Assembly: GCA_009756935.1 (NCBI GenBank) | Contig: VZDP01000003.1 | Coordinates: 38,541 to 102,540 of the forward strand | Length of the DNA: 64,000 nucleotides | Source of the DNA: Mesomycoplasma ovipneumoniae | GTDB taxonomy: Bacteria; Bacillota_I; Bacilli_A; Mycoplasmatales; Metamycoplasmataceae | Direction: 5' to 3' | Part shown: piece after piece, positions 1 to 9,546 of the stretch | Position numbering within the stretch: position 1 is the stretch's first letter | Layout: each line of letters opens with the position of its first letter | The notes under the pieces: model-generated | The model's database searches: none | What the model was told of the DNA's origin: nothing | The model's input: only the letters and a program-made list of their open reading frames with translations | Position numbers and translations under genes: made by a program

Positions 1-449
1 AAAATCTCCAAATTTTTTAAAATGTTCTCTACTTTTTCGTGCATAAATTTATTATTTTCATCATTATCATGATCCAAACCTAGTAAATGATAAAGGCTAT
101 GAGCAAAAAGGTATGAAAATTCGCGTTTTTCAGTATGATTATAGTCTTTTGCCTGTTTTTGAATTTTTGATGGTGTCATAAAAATTTCGCCTAAAAAATG
201 AATTTGCAAATTATTTTCTTCAATTTTCAAACCACTTGGGAATGATAAAACATCAGGAACATAGTCTTTATTTTTGAATTTAAGGGCTAGTTTTTGGGCC
301 TTTTCTTCACTTATTAGCATTAAATCTAGATTAATTTCACCTTGTAAATTTTCATTTTTTGCAAAAATTTCAAAAATTTTTTTAAACAACTTTAAAAATT
401 TAAACTTAACCTTACTTTGATTCTCAAAATTAATTAGAATTTTCACCAT
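1..449 (-). CDS. ybeY: Endoribonuclease YbeY (rRNA maturation), C-terminus cut by window edge
   Basis: The minus-strand frame from the ATG at 449 begins MVKILINFENQ and runs off the left edge. It carries the UPF0054/YbeY zinc signature as AHSLYHLLGLDHD (H-x3-H-x5-H), preceded by a VPDVLSFP block that matches the family's DVLSFP motif. YbeY is a single-strand-specific endoribonuclease acting in 16S rRNA 3' maturation and ribosome quality control. About 149 residues are visible, close to the usual 150-170, so little is missing. It lies 17 bp downstream of the accessory gene ending at 467 and may be co-transcribed with it. The family call is firm because all three metal ligands are visible. Confidence 0.9.
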   Translation of the reverse strand, partial: MVKILINFENQSKVKFKFLKLFKKIFEIFAKNENLQGEINLDLMLISEEKAQKLALKFKNKDYVPDVLSFPSGLKIEENNLQIHFLGEIFMTPSKIQKQAKDYNHTEKREFSYLFAHSLYHLLGLDHDNDENNKFMHEKVENILKNLEI

Positions 450-466
450 TTACATTTAATTTTATT

Positions 467-868
467 CTATTTTGTAAAAAGATCTAAAAAATTACCTGTA
501 TTTTTTAAGAAAAGAACGGCTGGCAGTTGAGTTTTTGGTTTTAATAACAGTGATTTTGTGAACTCAATAACAAATTCATTCTGTTTTACATTAACAATTT
601 TTGTAATTTCAAGTCTAACTACTCGGTCCTGAAATTGAAATTGGGCAAATGAATCTTTATCCATTAAATAATATATGTCTGAATTTACTGTCGCAAATGT
701 TTTATGTTTTTCATCAATTTCTAAAATAAAATTAACGGTCCTGTAGGTTTTTATCTGAAAAAAATAGTAAAAACTTGCGCCCATCAAAATTAGCAAAAAG
801 ACACTAATTATCATTGTTATCTTATTGTTTTGATATATCTTTGATGTCAAAAGTTTCTCCTTGGTCAA
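467..868 (-). CDS. Small membrane-anchored accessory protein of the C39 ABC exporter
   Basis: This 133-residue protein starts at the ATG at 868, so it overlaps the last 47 bp of the exporter gene (822-2861) in another frame. Residues ~17-37 (TMIISVFLLILMGASFYYFF) form one hydrophobic segment followed by a ~95-residue beta-rich, probably external tail, with no cysteine near the membrane. The topology and position recall a shortened HlyD-like (membrane-fusion) adaptor encoded next to a peptide exporter, but it lacks the long coiled-coil hairpin of a true HlyD. I do not recognise the family; function is inferred only from topology and translational overlap. Confidence 0.6.
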   Translation of the reverse strand: MTKEKLLTSKIYQNNKITMIISVFLLILMGASFYYFFQIKTYRTVNFILEIDEKHKTFATVNSDIYYLMDKDSFAQFQFQDRVVRLEITKIVNVKQNEFVIEFTKSLLLKPKTQLPAVLFLKNTGNFLDLFTK

Positions 869-2861
869 TTACATATCTTTTTGAATGAGAGATCTCGATA
901 AACATTGCATTTTTTTGGTAATTTGAGATTACTTTCTTTAAAAATTCAAAATTTTTTTCATCGATGTTTTCAAAAGCTTCATCTAATAAAATTAAGTCAA
1001 AATCTTTGGTTAAAAGTTGCAAAATTGCGATTATTTGCTTTTGACCGCTAGAAAAATTTGAGCCATTGTTAACAAATTTTGAGTCAAGGGAAATTTGCCA
1101 TTCATAAAGCATTTCCTGAATGTCAAATCGTTGAAAATTATTAATTAAATTCTGAATTTTTTCAGGATTTTCATTTGTTATAAAAGAAAGAACGCTAATA
1201 TTAGGGAAATAATTTTGCGATTTTATGTAGCAAATTCGCTTACGCAACTCGTTTTGGTCATAATATTTTAAATCAAGATTATTAATTAAAAAATCACCGT
1301 TATAAACAATTTCCTGATTTAAAAGTCGTAAAAATGTAGACTTTCCGCTTCCATTTTTTCCAATTATGTGCAAATTTTCTTTTATTTGCATTTTTTCAAT
1401 ATAAAAAAGTGTCTTATTTTTATAATAACTCACGCTTAAATCTTTTAATTTTATGTCCGAAATTTTTTGGTGATATTTACCGGTTGTTTCTTTTTCAATA
1501 TTGAGCACAAAATTTAAAAGCTCAAATTCCTTTAAAAAAATCGGCAAATTAGTGACTATATTAACAAATGAAGAAAGCGGATTAATAAAAAAGCTAAAAA
1601 AACTTAAAAAAAGTAGTAATTCGCCAATGGATAATTTATTATCAAAAATTCAAAAAGAGGAAATAACCACAATTAAAATCGGCGCTATTGAAAAAAGAAA
1701 ATTATTAAAACTTGATAAATAACTCTCTTTTTTCCAAATATTGAATTCTGTCTTTTTATAACGGTAATATTTTTCATCAAATTGATGCTTTAAATTTTTA
1801 TAAACATCATCACGCTTTAAATTTTCAAGGGAAAAAATCATGTCATTTGTGCTTGTCAAACTATTTAGTTGATCTTCCATTAAAAATTGGTGATTTTTGG
1901 AGATACTTTTTCGCACAATTATGCTAATAAAAAGGTAAATTATGCCTATTCCAATAATTAAGCCCAAAATTTTAATGTCTATCCACAACAATATAAAAAA
2001 TGAAATTAAAAAAGTAATAACTTCGTTGAAAATATGATAATAAAAACTGGCAGAAAAAGCTGCAAAACTTGGAATTAAATTAATCCTTCTAATGTAATCA
2101 TGATTGTCTAATTTTAAAAGTTGAAAATTTTTACCTGTTTTTAGAGCGTTAAAAAAACGATCAAAAATATCTTTTTCGATTTTTAGTTCAATTTTATGAA
2201 TATATATTTTTTTAATAATGTCCTGTAAAATTCGCCAAATTACAATCCAAGCAAAGAAAAGACTCACTTTTATGACAAGACCTAAATCTTGTTGGGGCAA
2301 AACCTTGTCAATTATTGTTTTCATGAATAATGAAGATAAAAAATTACTAACTGCAGTTATAAAAAATAAAAAAATAAGATATCAGTTACTTTTTGACTCA
2401 AGGAAAAACCACCAATTATTCCATGACTTATCTTTTATTTTTGATCTTTTATATTCAGGATCTTTTTGGGCAAAAATTACAACATTTTGGAAAATTTTTG
2501 CCATTGTTTCAGCTTTGATTTTTACTTTTCCTTTTAAGGGATCGATAATTTCAAATTTTGATTTTTTTACTTTTGTCAATAAAACATAATGATTTAAATC
2601 CCCAGTTTTAATTAGAATAATCGTTGGTTTTACGATGTCTAAGGTTTTTAAATTCTCATAAGGACCACCGTAAGATTCAAGAATAATTCCAAATTCCTTT
2701 GCCAATCGCTCTAAATTAGCGATGTTTATCCCGTCATTTGAATAAAAAGCTTTTGTTTTTAAAGAGTTTATTGATATTTTTTTATCATAAAAGAAATGAT
2801 AAATTGATTGAAGAACCGCCAATCCACAATCTTTTAAATCCTTTTGCAAAAATACTTTCAT
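822..2861 (-). CDS. C39-peptidase ABC exporter (bacteriocin/peptide processing and export, PCAT type)
   Basis: One 679-residue protein with UGA read as Trp. Residues 1-130 are a C39 papain-like peptidase: oxyanion Q6, catalytic C12 in DLKDCGLAVL, H91 in LNHYVLL and D107 in IIDPLKG. A multi-span ABC membrane domain follows (~160-420). The nucleotide-binding domain has Walker A GKNGSGKST, Q-loop region KSQNYF, signature FSSGQ (variant of LSGGQ), Walker B LILLDEAF and H-loop ISHSK. This order is that of peptidase-containing ABC transporters, which cut a leader after Gly-Gly and export the mature peptide in one step. No peptide gene is adjacent; a double-glycine candidate lies at 28661-28936. The accessory gene 467-868 overlaps its 3' end. 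Confidence 0.9.
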
Positions 2862-2936
2862 CTTCTGCCCTAATTGTTGTAAAATTAATTAAAATATTAA
2901 AAAATAGAAAAATTTAGGAAAAACTAACAAAAAATT

Positions 2937-4133
2937 ATGGAACAATACAAATTTAATCGAATTTTCTTAATAGTAACTGATTCGCTTGGAATTGGGGACG
3001 ATGGTTTTCAAGACGTTTTTGGCGATTCGGGCGCAAATACTTTATATTGTGTTTCAAAAACTGGTGAATTAAGAATTCCTTTTTGAAAAAAAATGGGAAT
3101 TTCTAATGTGGCTAAAATCGAAAATAGTGGCAAAATAAATAAAGAACCACTTGCTTATGTTTCAAAAATTATCGTAAAATCAAATGCAAAAGACACCCTC
3201 GCGGGTCATTGAGAAATGATGGGAATTGAAACTGTTCAGCCTAACCCAAATTTTGATCAGGGTTTTCCTAATGAACTAATAAGAGAGCTCAAAAAAGCCT
3301 TTGATAATCGAGAAATTATTGGCAATAAATCAATTAGTGGGACTGTAATTTTGTCAGAATTAGGACAAAAATCTATCGATGAGGGCAAAATAATTGTCTA
3401 TACCTCACCTGATTCCACTTTACAAATTTGTGGTCATGAAGAAACATTAGGGCTTGAAAATCTATATCGCTATGCAAAAGCTGCAAGAAAAATTTGTTCT
3501 TCAAGGCCAGAATGAAACGTAGCTCGCGTTATTGCTCGCCCTTATATTGGTCAAAACGGAAAATTTACACGCACTTTTAACAGACATGACTATGCAAACA
3601 CACCGCCAAAATCAATTCTTGATAGATTACAGCAAAAAGGAATTGAAACTATAGGAGTCGGTAAAATTGGCGATATTTTTTCAAAACAGGGACTTGATAA
3701 AATTTTTGGACCTGACAGTGATGAAAATAATATGGATATCGCAATTGATATTGCCTCCAAATCCACAAAAAATCAATTTATTTTTGTGAATTTGGTCGAA
3801 TTTGACTCAAGTTATGGTCACCGTCGCGATATTATGGGCTATTGTCAAAATTTAAATAATTTTGACATTAAACTAGCAAAATTAGTAAATACACTAAAAG
3901 ATGATGACTTATTAATTGTTTCTTCTGATCACGGAAATGACCCTTGTTTTCCCGGCACAAATCACACACGCGAGGCTTTACCACTAACAATTTTTTCAAA
4001 AAAATTCACATCAAAGTCCAAAAAATTAAAAAATCCTGTTGATTCGCTTGCAACTATCGGAAACATAATTGCCAGAAATTTTCAAGTTGAGCTAGCGGAA
4101 ATAGGTGAAGATATTTTTGACTCTTTAGAATAA
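2937..4133 (+). CDS. deoB: Phosphopentomutase
   Basis: This 398-residue protein interconverts ribose/deoxyribose 1-phosphate and 5-phosphate in nucleoside salvage. Alkaline-phosphatase-superfamily metal sites are visible in order: VTDSLGIGD near the N-terminus, DSGANTL, DTLAGHWEMMG, and the C-terminal SSDHGNDPCFPGTNHTRE block. Several in-frame TGA codons are read as Trp, for example in AGHWEM. The ATG at 2937 follows an AGGAAA ribosome site and the start matches the family. It is transcribed away from the divergent C39 exporter (76 bp gap), so the two probably have back-to-back promoters. Length is normal. Confidence 0.96.
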
Positions 4134-4257
4134 TTATTCCTTGAATTTACAGTTTTAAATATTTTAATTTCAGAATTTTTCCAATAAAAGGGCTAAATAA
4201 TTGCTACAAATTCTTTTTAATATATTGAAAAATGATAAAATTTTATTAAATTTAAAG

Positions 4258-4281
4258 TATAATTTATTATTTTTTTATAAT
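4258..4281 (+). promoter_or_regulatory. Candidate promoter(s) of the nusB-rluB operon
   Basis: Two TATAAT hexamers (4258-4263 and 4276-4281) lie 55-80 bp upstream of the nusB ATG in the 202-bp gap after deoB. No clear -35 is seen, as is normal for mycoplasmas. The rest of the gap is plain AT-rich DNA. Confidence 0.5.
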
Positions 4282-4335
4282 TAGTCAGATTTAAACTCAA
4301 TTATCTAGTCAGCAAAAGCAAAAAAGTGGAATAAA

Positions 4336-5130
4336 ATGAATCATTTAAACAAAAAAAATTCGGCAAAAAACCAAAAATATAGGAATAAGAAAAAAAATAC
4401 TCTTCCTTATTTTGATCTAGAAGCAAAGGAATTTGCACACGTTTTACAAAAGCAACGCTCTCTTTTTGTAAGTTCGCTCGACTGTAATAGTTCTAAAAAT
4501 TTACCTGGTATTTCAAGTCAAAATGACACTCAAGATGGGGTAAAAAATTGTGACATCTTGAGTGCTCCAAGTTGTCAACATAACAGTAATTTAATGAAAA
4601 TAACCTATGAAAATCGAGCTTTTTGCTCAAATAGTCAGTCAATAAATTACCAATATAAGCATACTAAAATCTCTGAAGACGACGAAGAAAATAGTTGCCT
4701 TGAGTTTCAAAGTCTATCCAAACAACGAATTAAAAGAATGGCTAATATTTCAATTATTTATGGCTCACAACTTTTTGATCAAAATATTGACATTGATGAA
4801 ATAAAAAATAAGTATTTTGAAGTCACTTTTGATCAGTTGAAAATACTTACTTTTGTCAAGAAAAACTATGTTTTTTTGAAGAAAGTCATTACTTTACAGT
4901 TAAAATCTAATTGAAGTTGAGATAGAATGTTGCCATTAATTCGATCAATTTTGCTTTTGGGAGCTGCTGAATTATTTTTCCAACCACGCCGAATTATTTT
5001 TAATGAGGCTATTGAAATCACTAAAATTTTTAGCATTGAAGGTGGCGATGAATTTAGTTTTGTAAATGCTGTTTTGCAAAAAGTATACAATTATTATGAA
5101 AACAAGAATCTTCTTAGACCTCAAAAATAA
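4336..5130 (+). CDS. nusB: Transcription antitermination factor NusB with long N-terminal extension
   Basis: This 264-residue ORF has a NusB RNA-binding fold in its C-terminal half: RIKRMANISIIYGSQLF (near residue 133) opens the domain, and DRMLPLIRSILLLGAAELFF, NEAIEITKIF and FVNAVLQKVY are the classic C-terminal motifs. NusB binds boxA with NusE in rRNA antitermination. Residues 1-130 are a polar, low-complexity extension with several cysteines, absent from ordinary NusB (130-150 residues). Two TGA codons at 4912-4920 encode Trp. The next gene overlaps by 35 bp. The start at 4336 is the only upstream ATG in frame after the promoter, but its ribosome site is weak, so the extension needs protein evidence. 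Confidence 0.85.
4527..4564 (+). repeat. 11-bp perfect inverted repeat inside nusB extension
   Basis: CACTCAAGATG (4527-4537) and CATCTTGAGTG (4554-4564) are exact reverse complements separated by 16 bp. In RNA they would form a stable stem within the 5' part of the nusB coding region. Confidence 0.7.
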
Positions 5131-5557
5131 ACATGAAATAAAAAGTCATATCAAAATTGAGACTAAATTTTGAAAATATAAAAAAATACTTGGAAAAAAA
5201 TTTAAATTTTTATTTTATAACCTTTCAAAAATTTTAGAAATTAGTGTTTCAAATCAACAATGTGCTCAACTTGATTTAAAATTAGTTAATAATATTTACA
5301 AAGTTGAAAATTGAATTTCATGCATGAAACAGTTTTTAAACTTAAATTTATTTTCAAACTTAAGAATTCATAAAAATTTAGCAATTTTTTTGTTTTATAG
5401 TTGACAAATTTACCTACAAAGATTTAAATTCAGACAAAAATTATTCGATTTTGAAGACCGTCGAAGAGATGCTTTTAACAATTTATCGCTTGAATGAATA
5501 AAAACTGATCCAAATTTTAATATCAAACTCATTGAAATTTTAAGGAGATGAAAATAA
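5096..5557 (+). CDS. Hypothetical protein between nusB and tlyA
   Basis: An open frame of 153 residues (UGA = Trp at several positions) starts with ATG at 5096, overlaps the nusB end by 35 bp and stops directly before the tlyA ATG at 5558. It is basic and rich in Phe, Leu, Lys and Asn, has no clear membrane segment or signal peptide, and has a polar middle (FEDRRRDAFNNLSLEW). The tlyA ribosome site AAGGAGA (5542-5548) lies inside its last codons, suggesting translational coupling. I do not recognise the family; the operon position among RNA-modification genes is the only clue. Confidence 0.65.
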
Positions 5558-6271
5558 ATGAACCTACTTAGCAAAATTCTAAGCATGGGTTTTGAAAAAG
5601 CTGAATCATTAATTAAAACTGGTCATGTAAAAGTCAATAATAAAGTATGCCTTCTGCCAGCATATAAAATTAAAAATTTAGACCAAGTGACAGTTGAAAT
5701 AAAGGAAAAATATGTCTCCCGTGGCGCCATAAAATTGCTTTGAGCTTACGAAAAATTCGGACTTGATTTTAATAACAAAATTGTTCTAGATATTGGCTCT
5801 TCTAAAGGTGGTTTTACACAAATTTGCCTTGAAAAAGGCGCAAAAAAAGTTTTTGCTCTTGATTCAGGTTTGAATCAATTAGATTATTCTTTAAGAATTG
5901 ATCCTAGAGTTTCAGTAAAAGAAAAAACCAACATTAAATATGTTACAAGCGATTTTTTTGATGAAAAAATCGACATAATTGTTTGCGATGTTTCCTTTAT
6001 TAGTCTTAAAATTGTTATTAGTGTTGTAAAAAATCTGTTAAAAAAAGGGCAAAGTTTTATTGCTTTATTTAAACCTCAATTTGAGGCTAGCTCAAAATAT
6101 GTCCAAAAAGGTGGTTATGTTTCGCCTGAATTTCACGAGTTTTTAATTAACAGGCTGGTTGAATTCGCTAAAAATGACTTTGATTTTGTTAATTCAACTA
6201 AATCACCAATTAAAGGACTAAAATCAAAAAATATCGAGTATTTTTTGCATTTTATCAAGAAAAATGACTAA
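5558..6271 (+). CDS. tlyA: TlyA-family rRNA 2'-O-methyltransferase (hemolysin-like)
   Basis: A 237-residue protein with an N-terminal S4 RNA-binding domain (residues 1-60: AESLIKTGHVKVNN, then VSRGAIKL) and a FtsJ/RrmJ-type Rossmann methyltransferase (LDIGSSKGGFTQICLEKGAKKVFALDSG; CDVSFISL). The family methylates ribose in 16S/23S rRNA using SAM; the hemolysin name is historical. Conserved GYVSPE and FKPQFEA match TlyA. The final 8 bp overlap sufS. The start is fixed by the strong ribosome site at 5542 and by homology. Confidence 0.92.
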
Positions 6272-7409
6272 TTATAAACAATTTTTTCCTTTTTTAAATA
6301 AGGTAACTTATTTAGATTCTGCGGCAATGACGCAAAAACCAATATCTGTAATTGAAAAAATTAACCATTTTTACACAAATTGTGCAGTTAATACACACTC
6401 ATCAAATTCAAAAATCGCCTTTGAAAATTTACAGATTTTAAACCAAACTCGCGAAAAAATTGCAAAATTAATTGATGGTTTTGCCGAAGAAATTATTTTT
6501 ACTTCTGGAACAACAGAATCAATAAATCTTTTTGCTAACATGATTAAAAAATCCATAAGAAGGGGAGATGAAATTTTACTTTCACCCTTAAATCATTCTT
6601 CAAATCTACTTGTTTGAGTCAAAATTGCTCAAAAGGTGGGCGCAAAAATTGTTTATAGCACAAAAATAGTTGACAAAATTTCACCAAAAACGGCTGTTAT
6701 TGCTATAAGTCAAGCAAATAATTCAATTTTAGTAAATCTAGATTTACCTAAAATTTGAGAAAAAGCTATAAAAAACGGCGCTTTTGTAATAAATGATGCA
6801 ACACAATCAATAAACTTTCAAAAAGTTAGCATGAATTTTTGCCACGCATTGGCTTTTAGTTCTAATAAATTTTACGGACCAACTGGATTAGGTGTGCTTG
6901 CAATAAAAAAATATTTGATAGATTGACTAGAACCTGTAAAATTTGGAGGGGGCATAATTCGAAAATTTGACAGCAAAAATTTACTTTTTTATAATGATTA
7001 TCGCAAATTTGAAGCCGGGACACTAAATTTTGCTGCAATTTGGGGCTTAAATGCTGCTATTGATTTTATAAATGAAATCGGGATTGAAACTATTTATAAA
7101 AAAATTAAAATTTTGGCCGACTATTTATATGAAAAATTAGAAAAAATTGATGATATTGAAATTTTTTCAAAAAAAGGCGACCATATTATAATTTTCAATA
7201 TTAAAGGTTTTAGCGCTCAAGATGTTGCTTCATACCTAGGAAATAACGATATTTATGTTCGAAGCGGGAATTTTTGTGTACCGTTACTAAAAAAAGTGCT
7301 AAAAAATGATAGTTTCATCAGAGTTTCGCTTGGTTTTTACAATGATTTTGCTGATATTGACGACTTAATTACCAACCTAGAAGAAAAGAGGTTTTTAGAT
7401 TTTGTATAA
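6264..7409 (+). CDS. sufS: Cysteine desulfurase (SufS type)
   Basis: A 381-residue PLP-dependent class V aminotransferase. Visible features are SGTTESINL, the His block LNHSSN, NDATQS (PLP Asp), the Schiff-base lysine K202 in SSNKFYGPTG, and the catalytic cysteine C338 in RSGNFCV, the short-loop SufS/group II arrangement. It takes sulfur from L-cysteine and passes it to the scaffold encoded immediately downstream (8-bp overlap). Several TGA codons encode Trp. Together with sufU it forms a two-gene iron-sulfur or thio-modification system with no SufBCD in the window. Confidence 0.93.
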
Positions 7410-7824
7410 TGATTTTATTATTCGACGAAATATTATTGTCGATGCTAATGAAAAATTCAAAGAAAAAAAACGAATTTGTAAGTCAACAAGCTCTGAGATG
7501 AATAATAACTGTGACGATTGGGCTCAGTTAGACTTAGAAATTATTGGTCAAAAAATTAAAAAAATACAATTTTGCGCTTCAGGTTGTACACTTTTGCTCG
7601 CAAGTTGTTATTTATTTGAAAAAATTTTAATTAATAAAACCATAAGTGAAGCGCAAATTTTGCTTGAAAATTATGAAGAAATGATTAAATCTCAAAAAAT
7701 TATCCCAATTTTAGGAGATTTAAATGCACTTTTTATGGTTAAAAGTCACCCAAACCGAGTAATCTGTATTAAACTACCTTTGTTTTTGTTGCAAAAACAA
7801 ATTGAAAATCATGAAAACAGTTAG
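7402..7824 (+). CDS. sufU: SufU/IscU-like sulfur acceptor or Fe-S scaffold
   Basis: The 140-residue frame opens with TTG at 7402, preceded by AAGAGG, and overlaps the sufS stop. It keeps the three scaffold cysteines: NNNCDD (normally NPxCGD), CASGCT and HPNRVICIKLP (SufU consensus ends in R-x-x-C). The first motif has Asp-Asp instead of Gly-Asp but keeps the conserved Asp. Its partner is the upstream SufS. Its last 14 bp overlap rluB. Assignment is from the cysteine pattern and gene order; the sequence is divergent. Confidence 0.85.
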   Translation: MYNDFIIRRNIIVDANEKFKEKKRICKSTSSEMNNNCDDWAQLDLEIIGQKIKKIQFCASGCTLLLASCYLFEKILINKTISEAQILLENYEEMIKSQKIIPILGDLNALFMVKSHPNRVICIKLPLFLLQKQIENHENS

Positions 7825-8509
7825 AATTCATAAATTTTTATCGCAAATGGGAATTGCCTCCAGACGAAAAGCCGAAATATTAATCAACGAAAAACGAATA
7901 AAAATTAATGGTAAATTTGCACAAATAGGCCAAAAAATTTCTGACCTTGATGTTGTTGAGTTTGACGGTCAAAAAATAAATAAAAAACCAAAAATCGTCT
8001 GATATGCGCTAAATAAACCAAAAAATTATATTACAAGTCGAACTGATCCACAAAATAGGCCAACAATAATGGAATTTTTTGATAAAAATTCCTATTTGTT
8101 TCCAGTAGGCAGGCTGGATTTTGAAACAACCGGACTAATTTTGGTAACAAATGATGGCGAAATTAGCAATAAATTACTTCATCCTAGTTCAAAAATTCAG
8201 AGAACATATTTAGTCAAAACTGATTTTAATTTAAATGATGAGGAAATCAACTTTTTGAATAACAATGAAATTTATTTAGATAATGTAAAATCTGTTCAAA
8301 AAGTTCAAAAAGTTGCCTCCCGGACATATATTGTCAAAATTTGGCAAGGTTCAAACCATCATGTTAAAAAAATTTTTATATCTGTTTCCAAAAAAGTTCT
8401 TATGCTCCGAAGACTGAGTTTTGCAACTATTGAACTTGGAAATTTAAAACCAGGTGAAAAACGTAAACTGTCTCAAGCCGAAATTTTGTCACTAAAGAAC
8501 ATTTTTTAA
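7811..8509 (+). CDS. rluB: Pseudouridine synthase RluB/RsuA family
   Basis: A 232-residue enzyme: an N-terminal S4 domain (IHKFLSQMGIASRRKAE, residues 4-20) and the catalytic motif GRLDFETTGLILVTNDG with D103 as nucleophile. The IQRTYLV and HHVKKI blocks are typical of RluB-type 23S rRNA synthases. ATG at 7811 gives the usual start; an in-frame TTG at 7802 is less likely. It overlaps sufU by 14 bp and closes the overlapping nusB-rluB run. Confidence 0.92.
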
Positions 8510-8564
8510 CAAATTAAATTTTAGCTAAGCAACTATTATATATAATTATCAGTGTAATACTTAA

Positions 8565-9068
8565 ATGAAAAACGATTCAACTATGGAAAAAAATAATTTT
8601 GTAATTGTTAAACCAAAGAAAAAATTTTTTAATAAAAAAACCTTTTTATTTGGTTTGTCAGCTTTAGTCTTTTCAATTGCCGTAACAGTTTTTATTCTCT
8701 TTACTTTTATTTTTAGGTTAGTTGATGTTGAAGGTAACTCGATGTTTCCAACTCTACAACACGGGCAAAAAATTTTTATTAATAGAGTAAAATCACCAAA
8801 AAGAAACGATATTGTCGCTTTTAATTACAAAGAAATAGTTTTAATTAAAAGGATTTTAGGACTGCCAGGGGATAAAATAACTGTTAAAGATAATGAAATT
8901 TACATAAATGATAAAAAAGTTGCAACTTTTATCAAAAGTGCAACTTTTTTGTTCGATGGAATAGTGCCTGAAAATAAATTTTTTGCTGTTGGTGATAATT
9001 TGGAAAACAGTAGCGACAGCCGAGATTTTGGATTTTTTGATCTAGGTGATGTCATTGGAATTTTATAG
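8565..9068 (+). CDS. sipS: Type I signal peptidase
   Basis: A 167-residue membrane protease. It has one N-terminal transmembrane anchor (~residues 27-50, FLFGLSALVFSIAVTVFILF) and Gram-positive-type boxes: catalytic Ser in VEGNSMFPTL, general-base Lys in LIKRILGLPGDK, and VGDNLENSSDSRDFG near the end. It cuts signal peptides of secreted proteins outside the membrane. The start at 8565 gives a 27-residue cytoplasmic tail; ATG at 8583 is the alternative. It sits 55 bp after rluB and may have its own promoter in that AT-rich gap. Confidence 0.94.
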   Translation: MKNDSTMEKNNFVIVKPKKKFFNKKTFLFGLSALVFSIAVTVFILFTFIFRLVDVEGNSMFPTLQHGQKIFINRVKSPKRNDIVAFNYKEIVLIKRILGLPGDKITVKDNEIYINDKKVATFIKSATFLFDGIVPENKFFAVGDNLENSSDSRDFGFFDLGDVIGIL

Positions 9069-9127
9069 GGGTTAGTGCTACTTTATATAAATTTGTTAAT
9101 TCATAAATATAGACAACTGTTAAAATA

Positions 9128-9176
9128 AAAAAATATAATTTTTTTACAAAATATTATGAAATTATATTTTTTTATT
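9128..9176 (+). terminator. Putative terminator after sipS
   Basis: An AT-only inverted repeat (AAAAAATATAATT...AATTATATTTTTTT) ends in a T-run and separates sipS from the protease-lipoprotein region. AT-only stems are weak, so this is moderate evidence. Confidence 0.45.
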
Positions 9177-9205
9177 TTTTACTTTCTTGTTTTTGAAGAT
9201 CATGA

Positions 9206-9249
9206 TATAATTTGTTAAAAATATAAGAACAAATTATAAGGAGAATTTA
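9206..9249 (+). promoter_or_regulatory. Promoter and ribosome site in front of the decayed protease
   Basis: TATAAT at 9206-9211 is followed by AAGGAG just upstream of an ATG at 9250. It probably drives lipoprotein A (9533-11029) through the pseudogene. Confidence 0.5.
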
Positions 9250-9546
9250 ATGAAGGTAACAACCAATTTTATCTGTTTTGGCAATTTTTGCAGATCATAG
9301 TGATTTAACCAAAAACAAAATGGGTTATTTTGAAGATTTGAAAAGCATCGGTCAGGCACTCCTAATTTTAAAAATATGTTAAAAGCTAGCAAAAATACTT
9401 ACTTTATTGGAAACTAAAAGAAATTAGAAAAAGCAGAAAAAGCAGGTTACTATCAGATTTATATCAAAAAATTTAAATTTGTAACTTTTGATAATTCTGT
9501 TGAAGATAAATTAGCACTTCCTTATTTGGTTAATGATGAAAAATAA
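9250..9546 (+). pseudogene. Remnant of a subtilisin-like (S8) protease
   Basis: This stretch matches two separate parts of the intact protease at 11463-13568. The segment around 9285-9400 corresponds to about 12895-13005 (DHSDLTK...GYFE...KNMLKAS) and about 9445-9546 corresponds to 13465-13568 (the VEDKLAL end). Some 450 bp between them and everything upstream, including the catalytic core, are missing, and small indels shift the frame. It ends in the same overlap (...GATGAAAAATAA) with its lipoprotein as the intact copy does. So it is a decayed first copy of the module. Confidence 0.85.

Noticed and set aside
1501..1722. Plus-strand ORF of 73 codons
   Set aside because: It is antisense to the continuous C39 exporter frame and has no family resemblance or ribosome site.
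4527..4564. CIRCE-like heat-shock operator
   Set aside because: The inverted repeat does not match TTAGCACTC-N9-GAGTGCTAA and lies within an open frame.
4912..4920. Stop codons splitting nusB, and TGA codons splitting many other genes
   Set aside because: Conserved domains continue in frame across every such TGA, so they encode Trp under code 4 and are not nonsense mutations.
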